Assembly (NCBI GenBank): GCA_963920575.1
Contig: OY986964.1
Coordinates: forward strand, 15,179,460 to 15,243,459
DNA: 64,000 nt
Reading direction: 5' to 3'
DNA from: Narthecium ossifragum
Taxonomy: Eukaryota > Streptophyta > Magnoliopsida > Dioscoreales > Nartheciaceae
Position numbers and translations under genes: made by a program
The notes under the pieces: generated by a model
Told to the model about the DNA's origin: nothing
Seen by the model: only the letters and a program-made list of their open reading frames with translations
Databases searched by the model: none
In this document: positions 33,555 to 46,793 of the stretch, one piece after another
Numbering within the stretch: the first letter of the stretch is position 1
How the letters are laid out: each line of letters opens with the position of its first letter

Positions 33555-36500
33555 TGTGAACGCGTCGTTAAAACGTTTTAAACACAATCAAATATTAAAT
33601 TTATAATCCTTATTCAATCATTACACTACTAGGTAGAATAGCGGTGAAGTCCGGAGTCGAACCACAGGGAAAACGTTGAAAACTGAAATCAATTCTCGAA
33701 ACCCTAAAACTAAGAAAAAGAATTAAAGATAGAGTAGAATTATCCAAACTAATAAAGAAAAGAAATAAAAGGTTTATCAATTCGAATCAATGAAGTAGTT
33801 AGTTAGGAATTACTCAATCCGCTCAGTTTCATTATTAGTCTTCTCTAGTTATCATATTGTTCCCTTCTATCAACATTATAGATCATATGGCTACAAGCTC
33901 ACATGAATATCTAAAAGAAAGCTAATTTTCTCAACGGCATAACCTATCTTTGCTTGGCATAGATTGTCTTTGGTCCTACGATTACCTTAAATTATACTAC
34001 TCCTAATGACCTTGGCACAACTTATCTTCGCGTAGCATAGCTTATCTCAAAGGTAAACCAATAACTTCATGAAAACCATCTCATAAATCTCTACAATCAA
34101 TCACAAAAATCATGTATGACTGAAAGTACATCATGGGAACTCTGTTCCTTCAACTCTATTAATAATAAAAACGTATTTATGAAATCATGCATCGAGAAGT
34201 TTAGAAGAATCAAACTAAAGAAAGACCAAAACTACACTAGGGTTTCATGATATTCCTAAATACAAGAAGTTAGCCACTCATCTTATGGATGAAAGCCATC
34301 GGGTTGGAATAGGAAGCTGTCACCACCCGCATTGTCACGCCCCGACCCAGAAAACCCATCCAGATCGAGGCATGAGCCACCTAAACCTGTTTACATCATC
34401 AATAGGGGCACAAATATATAACTGCTATGAATTTAAACAATTTAGTCTTCAAGTTCATAAAAAATTTCGTAGAATCTCCTTTATAATTTATAGCACAAGG
34501 AACCTGTATATTTCATAATTTTACAACTTCAACATCATTACATTAAAGAATATTGCAACATCTCTTAATTACAACTGAATTAATAATCATACAATTCTGT
34601 TCTTGGATAAATCAGATTATACATCAATTTATACATCATTGATTAAAACTGTAAATTAACTGTAGAAGAACTCCTCGAAGCTCCAAGTCCTCGATCACCT
34701 CGAAATATAGCGCTATCTTCTAGAAGAACACCTGAAAGAAGGAACTGCATCGACCTGCATCGCCGATGCAGCCCGGGTAGGGTGAACAACAATGCCCAGT
34801 AAGATTCTACTCTACGTCACACTCAAGGAAGGGGAAACCACAACAGTATTGTCCTTCATCCCAAGTCTAAGGTGCCACTGGAAGCATCACACCTCGTCGA
34901 TCCAGAATGGGCCCCTATATAGGGTCACCCTCACCCAAGCGGCGAAACAAGGAGGACGGCCAACACGAGCCCGGACCCAGGGTCGGTGCATCGCCGCTGC
35001 ACTCACCGTCGGAGCTCTCACCATACACCACCCCTTGTACAGGGACATACGTCATGGACATCGACATCCACTTAGGCCCTTGGGACAAACAGACAATACG
35101 ACCTCTATTCCTCAATAACAATAGAATATTCATGTCTGACTACCTAATAATCCTCGAATGATATCAAACCTAATCATTGATGACAATCACGTCCTAATCC
35201 CCGACTAACCAAACCCCGGTCCTAGGGTTAGATCCGGGCTACCCGAGAACCCCGGATCGGCGATCGAATCCATCGCCTACCACCTAGCATTAATGCTTCT
35301 AATGCAATCAAGATGCATGCAATGCTCAGGCACAGAGATACAGAAATATAAGCATGCAACAGTATGACATCATAACATACAGGGCTAGGCGTAGCCTACA
35401 GCTTGCCAAAGGATAAACATAGCGAGGGGTCTAAAGCAGTTAAAATCTATCTAGCAAAGCAATTATAACAAACACCCAATAGATCAAAATCCAGCATTAC
35501 AACGACATCCATAGCCGTCAACCACAATTTTTACAACGGGATACAATTCCGACCAAACAATATACAACAGTTATAAAACACATTAACTAGGGTACACCCT
35601 CGGCCCAATTAAATTATCTAAACATCCCAAGGGCATCACTTCCTTGGTTAACCAACAAATAAATAAAACGGGCACACAACCGGCCCTAGGCTTAAGCATC
35701 ATATACGAGTACGTAATCAAAATGATTAACATGATGTCATAACAATTAAATAGGGAACAAATGGCATTTAACCAAGCTTTTAAGCTAATGCCAACATGAA
35801 ATCACAGGAATTAAATAGAGGAAGGCAGATGGCACTAAAGAGTAATAATAGCATTAGGTACGGGGACAACAACACAATCAACAAATCGGACGTAGAAATC
35901 CGCAAACCGAACCGAGTAAAGCCAGCGAATCGAAACAGCAGGAATCCATGTAAAAACAAGGAGTTAAGCAAGCATCATATGCATACTTCCCAGTCCATGG
36001 GTTCTCATCGGCATATACACAGACACCAACCGTTCAAAGAACCCAAAACCCAGTCAATTTCAACAAAAGATGGAAACTAAGCCTGACCTAGACCTCAGCC
36101 AAGCTATCAGCCATCGGCTTCCCCGATATCGAGGGTTCAAACACCCAAAATCTATCAAATCTAGCTTGTAAATCCTAGATGTTACTAAGAACATCAATTA
36201 AGGGTATTAGGTGAATTAAGCATGTAGGATTCAAATACATAACCATATGTGATTCACAAAATGTAAAGGTTAATTAAGGGAAAGTTAGCAACTAAGAAAA
36301 TAAGCCGATAAACCGTGCAATTAGCCTTCGAATTCCAACCAACTAATCATGATAGTCCTAACCAATGCTAGGAATACCAACTGCATGTATCTCGAAGGAT
36401 TAAACATGGTAAAACATCGAAAATCCACTAAAAGACTAAATCCCGGATTGCTACAGTAAACCCTAGTTAGAGGTGGTGATATCTTATCAATTCGACGTCC

Positions 36501-38300
36501 AAATGACATCAAACTTCAGATTAAACTTGGGTAGATGTATCTCAGCATATTAGGGACATGTAGGCCAAGTATTGGATCTGATTGATGTCTAATTTCCACA
36601 TCATTTACTAATCATTTTCTTAATTTCAGTTCTGCAATAGCTTAGGAAACAATTCACCAAACATCATATATAAATCTAAAAATCACGAAACCAGCGGCAA
36701 GTGAAAGTAGATTTGATGATCTGTAACTTTCATCTTGAAAGTTATACGAGATCATGCTCACACAGCTCAAAAATCGAGCATGAACTCAAATGTTCATCAA
36801 AGAATAGAGCATTGATGAAAATCTGGGAAAAACATGTGTAAATCAGGTTTAAATCCAACTAAAAACCACATTGAAGCTAGATCAGATGTTAAGTATGCTA
36901 AGAGGAACAATCTAACACAAAGAAATCAACAAGCAAACAAACCCAAACCCTAGATCTAGCTTAACCCAAAGATTTAGGTAGAAACCCTACCTTAAACGCT
37001 AATCCAAGCTTCAATCCTTGCTAATCCTCCGTGATCCGCCATCCTATGTCGTCGTCACCGCCTCCAGCTCACTGGAGAGCCGCCGGAGTCCTCCCACAAC
37101 CGTAGCCGTCGCTGGAGAAGGAAGAGAGGCTGCCATGGGAGAGAGAAAGGGAAGGAAGGAGAAGCTCCTCGCCGCCGCCTCCAGGTCGCCGGGGAAGGAA
37201 GGAGGGTTGCCGCGGGAGAGAGAAGGAAAGGAAGGAGGGGGTAGGGCACGGGGAAGGTAGGTGAAGGGAGAGGGAAAAGAGAAGAAAAAGGAAGAGAGAG
37301 AGAGAGAGAGAAGAGGGTTAAGCCACTTAAGTGGCTTAGCCGGTTCAGACGAGCCAACTGATCGGACTGAATCCGATTTGGCTCCAAATTGCGATCTCGT
37401 CGCAATCTCGTCCGGATCTGACGATCGCGAACGCTCCTACTGGATCTATTCAATCTCGTACATCAATCAAGGCTGTGTATGCACTACGCGGGTGTGAAAC
37501 CGACAGCCAAGGCGTAATTTACCAAATTACCCTTGGGGTCCAAAAGCAGCGATGCGATCAACCGATCGCAAAGCAAGGTCAACCGAGCCAAAACAACCAA
37601 ACCACAAATCCAGACCCTCGACCTACCGCAGTCGGACCAGGTTGGAGGAACGGGTCCTCACACGCATCCTCGTCGTCTTCTCCTGCCTTCTCCAAAGATT
37701 GTCAAAAACACGAGAAATTCGAATTGAATAACCCAATTTCTAGGAGAACCCTCAAAATTAGAGTTTGAGTTGAGTTCGACTTCAATTATAACTTGGATTT
37801 ACTTAATTAATTATGTTAGTCTTACTTCGAGCGCAACTTGGCCCAATCAGTTCGGAATATGAAAACTTGTCCAATACGGAAGTTGTAGATTAGGAAGTCC
37901 TATGTCATATTCTAAATATTTAATAATATTTGGACTTATGGAGAATATTTTAAGAATATCCTTCTGAATATCGACGGACAAGTTTTCCAGCACCTATATA
38001 TCTTTATCTTCTTCAAAACTGGTATCAATCCATCAAGAGTCTCGTAAAATGTTCAACATGAAAGTTGTAGCTCTTGACGTCTTCTATCAGGTACTAAATT
38101 TCATGAATATTTAGACTTATACAGAATTTTTGGTGAGTATTTTTCTGACAGGTGATGAAATAGTCTTTTAACATAAATTCATATTTTTAGCTGAATTTCT
38201 TGTATTTCTTCTCAAATCATGATTAAACTTGAAATCAACTAGCAAGCTAATAAATACAACTACTCTAGGCTTAAAAACGGTAATTTAAGGAGTTTAATTA
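33555..38300 (-). mobile_element. Second Tat-type LTR, split by a family B LTR
   Basis: 33555-34332 and 37668-38300 match the LTR of the element at 20930 in order (CGTCGTTAAAACG, CCGGAGTCGAACCACAGG, CACTAGGGTTTCATGATAT, AATTTAAGGAGTTTAATTA). The terminal 20 or so bases are replaced at 38300 by a chromovirus-like LTR. No internal region is adjacent. Confidence 0.7.
34333..37662 (-). mobile_element. Family B LTR, copy 1 (3330 bp), solo
   Basis: Plus strand TGTCACGCCCCGACCC ... GGGTCCTCACA, with perfect TSD CGCAT at 34328-34332 and 37663-37667. Its ends match the Tekay LTR at 59060-61480. Near the sense start it keeps the block ACACCCGCGTAGTGCATAC. The centre is AT-rich without ORFs; GA-rich tracts lie at 37100-37320. 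Confidence 0.9.
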
Positions 38301-39510
38301 TGATGCAGGACAAGAAGATGAACCGGTGCTCGCTCCCAAGGCGATCGAGACGCATCCAGTTTCCGTCAGTTCGAATCAGGTCTTTGGACGACCGTGATTG
38401 TCGGATGGACAGAACTTTTAATCACGGTGTCCAATCCGGACGTATGAGGTGTCAAAATGACCGGCTCGCCGAGACCTACAAGAATCATCGGAGATTGATA
38501 GATCCACCATGACCCAAGGCATCTCCACCCCAAATTCCTTAAGCTGATGGCCGAAAAATCATTTTTAGTAAAACTTTCCTTTTTTGGCAGTCTTTCCTTA
38601 ATTAGGAGTTTCCATATTTGGCAGTTTCAGGATTAGTTTGATTGAAGATTAGTTGTCTGAGTCCATCTGTAAGTGGGTTTCTCATTAGCTTATAAAAGGA
38701 GTTTTAGGGTTTGTAGTTTCACAGTTTTTTTCCAGATTAATAAAAATTTTTTGAGTAGTTTTCTTCTCTTGAGGATTCTGGTTTTCTCTCCCATAGAAAG
38801 GACGGTTGTCTCTCCTGACGATAGGCTTTCACGCTCACCCTTATGAATATTTAGTAACTCATCAATAGAGTACCATAGGTTTCATGGAATCAATGTCCAT
38901 GACGAGGACAGCTAGGGGTGAGTATTAGGTAAATACCGAACCGAAATACCGAATACCGAAATTTTTTCGGTACACCGAATTAAAAACTGAACCGAAGCGA
39001 ATTTGTGCATAAAATCGAACCGAACCGAATTAATTTGATACACTAATTTAAAAACCGAACCGAACTGAATTCATGCAAAAACCAAACCGAACCGAAAAAA
39101 CCGAAATAATTTGTAGATTTTTACTCTACAATATAAAACCGAACCAAATAAGGTATATAACTTTAAAATTTTCGGTATTTATCAAATTTTAAAAATAAAA
39201 ACCGAAATCGAATCGAATACTGAATTTTTAACAAAAAAAAACCGAATGTAACCAAATATACCGAAAAACAGAATCGAAATGTTCAATTCGGTTTTAAGAG
39301 TTCCGTTTTGTTTTGCTCACCCTGAGGACAGTTGCATCGTTTAGAAAACCCAGGTAACCTACGAGAAAACGTAGGCCTCCACCCCTCGTAATATGGTCAT
39401 CTCGCCTGTGTGTCCTTTGTATCCAGAGCTGGATACATATACCTTCGTGTTTTAGAAAACCCATGCCTTTGACCTCTCTCCTGTTGTTAACTGAGGGGAC
39501 CATATACGTT
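38301..39510 (+). mobile_element. Chromovirus-like LTR relic
   Basis: Starts TGATGCAGGACAAG at the point where the Tat-type LTR is cut. It has TATAAAAGG at 38691-38699, AATAAAAAT at about 38740 and then CTTCTCTTGAGGATTC, an order like promoter, polyadenylation region and U5 of short-LTR Ty3 elements. The right border is unclear. It is interrupted by the hAT MITE at 38912. Confidence 0.4.
38912..39323. mobile_element. hAT-type MITE (412 bp)
   Basis: Perfect 8-bp TSD GAGGACAG at 38904-38911 and 39324-39331. Short terminal inverted repeat AGGGGTGAG / CTCACCCT. The interior is rich in ACCGAACCGAA and ATTCGGT words. No ORF; needs a transposase in trans. Confidence 0.85.
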
Positions 39511-40032
39511 GATGAACAGATCAGCTGCTACCTGGCTAGTTAAGATATATTCTATATCTAGGTTCCTAGTATGATCCCATTCAATATATCTAGCTAGCAT
39601 CATATATCTACGTCCATACTCACATTAATCACGAAGAAAAAGGAGTATAAAAACTTGTCCACCAGCATAACGTACGATATATAGGAAATAGAGGTCCTAG
39701 GTTCGGTTTTTAAGTACCAAAACAGTAGGACCATATTGCCTTGTATGCCTGCATGTCAAACATTTCAATGTACTTAATTAATGCGCGCGTCTAGAGTTCA
39801 AAACTATTGGGGGAAGTACAACAACAATATTTCCTTTTTTTTCCAAAGTTTTAACATACATCTTCAGGTCCATAGCCTTGATCGATGGATGGGTGAATTT
39901 GAGATCATCTCATAAATATATTGGCTTGGATATTCATTTCCTTCCGATTGCATTAGTTCTTGGTAATTCAGGTTCTCATAATTACGTATCATTAAAATGA
40001 CCAAATTTTCTCAAGTATTAAAAAATCCGCCT
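39511..40032. other. Spacer left of the Reina element
   Basis: AT-rich; no gene, no repeat recognised except the 16-base TATTAAAAAATCCGCC at 40016-40031 that also follows the element. Confidence 0.4.
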
Positions 40033-40215
40033 TGATGAACTCCTGATGAATAAGAGATCACCAACAACCTTGATTTTCCTCTCTTAATGGCAGAGGATAC
40101 CCCCAACAAGCTCCAATTAATGGCTGGAAAACCCCTCTCTCTTTTACTAGAAAAATAGCATAGCCAACCCTAATCCCATACGAGGAATACATAAGCAAAC
40201 TAGACTGACTCCTAC

Positions 40216-42692
40216 TGTCACGCCCCGCCCCAAAATTAATATAAAATAACCCCAAATTTCTCAAAAATTTGGGCATGACCCTTAGGCATGGGCACGGGCA
40301 CGTGAGATCACTAAAACAACATATCAATAGATACGAAATTACACATCCTATTATAATTCAACATAATTTACAACATTTATCATAGTTTCATTCATTCACA
40401 TATTCTATCATTCTTGTACAGGGTTTCAGTCATCAAATACATGTTTGAGCCACAAGATAACAATATACAATCCTCTAGATTTTTCAACACATATACAGGC
40501 GTCAAAATACACAAATTGAGAGTTAAGGTAGAGTACAAAACAAACTTTGGGATGCAACCCAAATCTCTCTACCTACTACAAAACTAACTCTCAACAATAA
40601 ATACAAAAATGACGCCTCGTCACTGCTCACCACCTCCAAGGGGTGTACTGGCCCCGGGCCTACCTCCTGCACAACAAAAACCCAAACACATGAGCTCGAA
40701 AGCCCAGTAGGAGTCACCTGACACACTCTAGGACACTGGTATACACCCACCTATCCTAGTATACTGCCCAGGCATGGTCTGGCTAGTATGGGTAAGTCTT
40801 ACACGCACAGTCGCCGCGTCCGGCCGTCAATGCTCGCCCATACCCCTATAGACTCTACACCCAGCCCCAGTATACTAGTATAGGTACAACATCCTATACT
40901 AGCTCACTGATCCTAGTATGGTCTGGCTAGTCTGGGTAAGTCTTACACGCACAGTCGTCGCGTCCGGCCGTCAACGCTCGCCCAGACCCCTATAGACTCT
41001 ATATAGGCCTCAGCATACTAGTATAGGTCCAACACACTCTCAAGTCAGGTCAAAACCTCAAGTCAAGTCAAGTCCTTGATCGACATACGGAGATCCAAAT
41101 CCATCCGTCAACTCGTCGACATATCCCCTAGACTCTAACCAGTCTAGTTACAGGACTTGACTAGACCCAACCACAATCCCTGTCCTAAGACAGCATGACC
41201 TTCCTAGCATGTATGCATAAACCATATACATAATAATAAACAGATATAATGGTTCACAAATTCTCATATATGCATACAATACAGGAGAAGCTAGCATAAC
41301 ATTCCATTGCATGATTAAGCAAGTACAGGGCTCAACTAGCCCAACACATCATAACATTATCATGGCATATATAGCATCACCAGTCACACAGATTACATAT
41401 CATCATAAGAACACAACATGCACAACAACACATCCTTAGCAAGCATATCATAACATAATTTATAAAATTCCTAAGAGGTAACTCCTACCTCAAAAGGTAG
41501 CTGACGTGAGTTCCTAAGTCCTGGGGTCCACGTCACGCACCGAACTCTGACGGCCGCTCACCTGATCGCCTGAGCCAAGGAAAATGAAAGCGGTCAGGTA
41601 AGGCTCCAAATGCCGTTGAAACTATAAGAAACAGGCGGAGTTCGGAGAACCGATCGAAACGACGCGAGGATCAACCAAATCAGATGTCGGCGCTCCGCAC
41701 ACCAGGGCGCGCGCGACAACCTCGCCCACAGGAGGACCAGCCCCCCCGGCGTTCCCAACGTGGCATTGCCACTCGACCGCTCCGCGGCTGCGACGGAATC
41801 TGTCGCGCCTGCGACGGACTTCGCCGTGCTGATGGCGCGTCAATGAGACCCAGCCCCGGTGACACGCACTCTTCCGCCAAGGAGGGCCGCCGGAGCTCCG
41901 ACGGAGCTCGCTGGAGGTCCACAGGACCCGGGCTTAACCGCCGGACAGCCACCACAGCGAAGTGGGGAGCTAGCTCGCTGCTCCAAACTTCGGATCCCCA
42001 AGGGAGATCAACGGCCACGGCTAGAGGAAAGCCGGCCGAACCTTCGCCGGAATCCATGGCAGGGAGGAGGATCAAGGATCCCCCTGCCATGGAAAAATGC
42101 CCGGACGGGGCTCGGAGAGGGAGAGCCCAGACCACGAGGGTCCTTCCTCCGGCGCTGCAGTCGCCGAGGAAGGTCCCCAAAGCCGTCCACGGCCTCCTCT
42201 CCGGCGATGGTCGCCGGTAACCACGAAAACCCCCCCCAAAAACCCACCGGAAAAACCCATTAGAAGAGGGGATCGGAGGAGGAAAGAAGGGAGGGGCTCA
42301 CCTGAGCCAAGGAGGAGACGAAATCCGGTGGTTTCCTCGCCGGATCTAGCCTTTCTTCCGGCGATCTCCACCTCTCCTTCCGGTTTCTCTTCCTCCTTTC
42401 TTCCCTTCCTTCTCCGGCGCCGGCGATCACACCTCCACCCACTCCCTCTCCGTTCTTTCTCCCTTCTTTCTCCGGCGATCTCACCGGATCTCACTGGATC
42501 TCCCTCTCTCTCTCCCGAGCCGAGTTCAAATGAGTTAAAGGTGAGGAGAGAGAAAAAAATCGGGGAGAAGAAGAGAAGAGAAGTGGGGGTAGGTGAGAAT
42601 TCTTGCGGAAAACCCCCCGCAAGATTCCAAATTGCACGTAAGCCCTTCAATTTTTACAGAAAAACCCCAGAAATCACAATTAGGCCCTTACA
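40216..42692 (-). mobile_element. Family A solo LTR, copy 3 (2477 bp)
   Basis: TGTCACGCCCCGCCCC ... GGCCCTTACA with perfect TSD CCTAC at 40211-40215 and 42693-42697. It splits the Reina 3' LTR; the other Reina LTR shows the empty site (CTCCTACCATTAG at 53002). Confidence 0.95.
40745..41035 (-). repeat. Tandem duplication in family A copy 3
   Basis: Two units of about 145 bp, the same as in copies 1 and 2, with GGTCTGGCTAGT and GTAAGTCTTACACGCACAGTCG in each. Confidence 0.8.
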
Positions 42693-42800
42693 CCTACCGT
42701 TAGATCATACTTCTAGATCCAACGGCTCACCTATAACTCACCATAAGCAATCTATTAATCAACTATACTCCAGCCCAAATCACTATTAATAACTAAACAA

Positions 42801-45572
42801 CTAATCCAGGTAACGTGGATTAGGCCGGCGGTTCCTTGCTGGACGCCGGACCGCATCATCCTCCGCCTCTTGGACAATGACCTTGTCCTCAAGGTCGAAC
42901 TCTGGATACCTCTGCCGTAGCTCCTCTACCGGCTCCCAGGTAGCATCTTCATCCTCGAAACCTCGCCATTTAATCAACACCTTCGGCGAGTATCCGGCTC
43001 CTTTCTTCAGCCAACGGTAATCCTGCACTCGTTCCGGTGTCAGCTCTGGCACGCCTTCGTCCGAGCAGGGCGGCACCTCCGCCCCAACCGGTGAATCCCC
43101 TCCGATCCTTCGCCGCAGCAACGACACATGGAACACTGGATGTATGCGGGCTTCTTCTAGAATCGCCAGGCGATAAGCAACCTGGCCTACACGTTCCAAC
43201 ACCTGGTAGGGACCAAAAAACCTGTTAGCCAACTTCTGATGGATCCTCCGGAATACGGAGCTCTGGCGATAAGGCTGGAGCTTTAAGTAAACCCAATCTC
43301 CCACATTGAACTCCTCCACTCGACGCCATGCATCCGCCTTCTGTTTGGTACGGTTGTTAGCCTTATATAAGTTCTCTTTGAGATGCTTCAAGACTGCATC
43401 CCTGTCCTGCAGCGCCTTGTCCACTTCTGCAACGACGGCCCTTCCTCCCTCATACCGTGGAATCCCCGGTGCTGGCCGCCCATAGACCGCTTCGAATGGT
43501 GACATTCCTGTTGAACTATGATAGGCCGTGTTATACCAATATTCCGCCCAAGGTAGGAATTGCAACCATTGCTTAGGCCTGTGGCTAGTGAAACACTGCA
43601 AATACTGTTCCAAACACATGTTAATCACTTCAGTCTGGCCATCTGTTTGCGGGTGATACGCGGTACTCATCTTCAAACTAGTACCCTGCAATTTAAAGAA
43701 CTCACGCCAGAACTGACTCATAAAAATTTTGTCTCGATCACTAACTATGGACGCCGGAATTCCATGTAGTCTCACCACATTTTGAACAAAAGCCTCAGCT
43801 ACCTTGCTTGCTGAAAAAGGATGAGCCAGCACCACAAAATGAGCATATTTCGTTAGCCTGTCCACTACCACCATTACCACGTCCATCCCTGCCGACCGTG
43901 GTAGCCCCTCCACGAAATCCATTGTCACTTCCTCCCAAATCTGTTCTGGCACCGGTAATGGTTGCAATAAACCCGCCGGGCTTCTGTTGTCACTTTTATT
44001 TTTCTGGCATACCTCACAGGCGGCGACGTATTCTTTAACATCATGCTTCATGTTTGCCCAGTAAAAATTCGTCGCTAACCGTTTGTAGGTTCTTAATACC
44101 CTCGAGTGACCTCCCACAGGCGAGTCATGATACTCCTTGAGTAGATTACGCACCAGCAGTGACCCCCGTGGAATCACCACCCGCCCTTTGAAGCAGACGA
44201 TCCCTTCCTGCAAGGTATACCGCCCCTCTGTCCGTCCTTCCGCCTTGGCCGCAGCTTCCTCACCCGCTAACAAGTTGCTGTCCTTCTCCAACAACTGTCG
44301 CTGTATCCCCATGAGATACTCATCTATCTGGTTAGTTTCCTTTATCTGTTCCCATATTTCTGATTTTGGGGATGATATCGTTTGTAACTCCGGTTCTTCC
44401 GCTCGGCGCGACAATGCATCCGCGGCCGAGTTCTCTTTTCCTGGTTTATACTGGATTTCATACTTATAACCCAGCAATTTGGATACCCACTTTTGCTGCT
44501 CTGCAGTCACCACCCGTTGCTCCAGGAAATATTTAAGGCTTCTCTGATCAGTCCGTATAATAAATTTCCGCCCCATCAGATACGGCCTCCAAGTACGCAC
44601 TGCCTCCACAATGGCTAACATTTCCTTGGCGTAGGCTGACCATGATTGTTTAGAGGATGCAATTGCTCGGCTGAGATATGCAATCGGCCGGCCCCCTTGC
44701 ATCAATATCGCGCCAATTCCTGTTCCCGATGCATCCGTCTCTACCACGAATGGCTGGGAAAAATCCGGCAATGCCAACACTGGTGTAGTACTCATGGCCA
44801 TCTTCAATCTGTCAAAAGCTGCAGTCGCCTCTGTACTCCAGATAAACTGTCCCTTCTGTAATAAAGCCGTGAGTGGAGCGGCGATCCTCCCATAATCCTG
44901 CACAAATTTTCTATAGTAGCCAGTTAATCCCAAAAAACCCCGAAGTTCCGTCACCGTTTTAGGTGTCGGCCAATTCCTCATGGCGCCTATTTTCCTCGGG
45001 TCAACCTTGACGCCGTGAACAGATATAAGATGCCCCAAATATTCCACCTCTTCTTCAGCAAACACACACTTGGACGGCTTAATATAAAATTGATTAGTTC
45101 TTAGCAGTTCTAAGACTAACCTCAAATGCTTCAAGTGCGCCTCCCACGTCCTGCTGTAGACTAGGATATCATCAAAGAATACCAATATGAACTTCCGCAA
45201 ATATGGCCTGAACAGCTCGTTCATAACAGCTTGGAACGTTGACGGGGCGTTGCACAATCCAAACGGCATGACGATATATTCGTAGTGGCCACTGTGGGTT
45301 CGAAACGTCATTTTGTATATGTCTGCTGGGTGTACCCGTATCTGATGGTATCCTGCCCGAAGATCTAACTTGGAAAAATAAGTAGCTCCGCAGAGCTCAT
45401 CTAACATATCATCGACTGTTGGGATTGGAAATCTATCCTTCACCGAACTGCATTGAGGCCCCGATAGTCTGTGCAAAAACGCCATGTTCCGTCTTTCTTC
45501 TTCACTAGAAGCATTGGGGAGGAAAAAGGGCTCGTACTGGGTCTGTGTCACACCCCGACCCAGAAAACCCAT
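42801..45572 (-). pseudogene. pol: Reina pol: RT, RNase H, integrase and chromodomain
   Basis: Copies and integrates the element. In the open frame of 923 residues: RT with the catalytic FFDD box near 132-135; RNase H starting VETDASGTGIG near 278; integrase zinc-binding H-H-C-C about 482-522; integrase core Asp in TMDF (about 552), Asp in SDRD (about 614) and Glu in DGQTEV (about 648); chromodomain about 845-900 (KWRGFEDEDATWEP). The first 45 residues are out of frame: true pol sequence continues in the neighbouring frame up to a single missing base near 45444. The C-terminus (RRPARNRRPNPRYLD) is encoded inside the 3' LTR. Confidence 0.9.
42859..42872 (-). other. Polypurine tract of the Reina element
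   Basis: Minus strand AAGAGGCGGAGGA abuts the LTR start TGATGCGG and lies within the pol reading frame. Confidence 0.7.
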
Positions 45573-46793
45573 CCGGGCCGAGGCGTGAGGGGAAACCTAC
45601 ACTATTCATCTCCAAGTGGCGCGATACAAAGCGGAATTATAGAAAATCTTAAACAATTTATAATCCAGAGGTAAACAGATATCCAATTTATATAACATCA
45701 GTTGTACTATTCAACATTTGATACAAATCTTCCAATGAAAGAATATTATACATTGATCTCAAAAGTCCTCGAAATGTACATAATTTACAAGATCTGCCAA
45801 AAGTACAACAGTCGTCCTCCAGCAACCTCAAACACCTCTGGATGTAGTCGCGCCACCAAAGCTGATCCGCCGGCTCTACTGAAGAAGAACTGGCGCCTGC
45901 ACCTGCAAACGCAGCCCGGGTAGGAGTGGGCGATAAGCTCAGTAGGGTTCTACTCTACGGCACACTGAAGGGAGGAAAACAACAACAGTGATGTCTCCCC
46001 GCACAAGTCTAAGGAATGCCACGGGGTTCCACAACCCCTGCCGACTACCCCAAGGATCCTACTCTTCTCAACCGATCACGCTGTGACACATTCTCCAAAC
46101 ACGCTGGGAGGAAACAGAGAACCAGAACCAGTAGGATCACCCTTACCCAGTAGGAAGCCACTGCCTGGGGACCATGTCAGGGGCACCGGCAACCATCCTT
46201 AGCACTTGGCCTTGGGAGACCAACACGACCTCTAAACCTCAAACAAAGATCAGAGTCAACTATCATAAATCCTCCATACATGAGATTCAGATCATACAAT
46301 CACACCCTAATCCTGACTACCCAGCCGCGGTCCTAATGGCTAGATCCGAGCTACCCGAGAGCCTCGGATCGGCGATCAACCCATCGCCCGCCTAACCTCA
46401 GATGCCTCTAATGCAATCAAGATGCATGCAATGCTCAGGCACAGATAACAAGATCTAGGCATGCAACAAGATGTCTTTAATCATACAGGGTTAGGCATAG
46501 CTTACAGCTAGCCAAAGGGTAAGCATAGCAAAGGCCTCAAATACAGATAAACTATGCTAACCAACAAAGATCTGAGCAAAGCACTCAACACAGATATACA
46601 ATAGTCTTCAGTGCACTCTTGCACCTGACAGACTAAGGTTCCACAGTTACCCGCAGGTAACTGGCCACATTTATACAATAGCCCTCGGCACTCGCCGGCA
46701 ACAGGCTAAGGTTCCACAATTCCTCATTAACTAGCACTCATAGCTAGCTAATGGTTAAGCAACCCAATATAGCATTTAACTTGTAACACCCCG

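Noticed and set aside
42097..42789. 230-residue plus-strand frame
   Set aside because: Antisense to family A copy 3, and it runs across the LTR border into Reina sequence.
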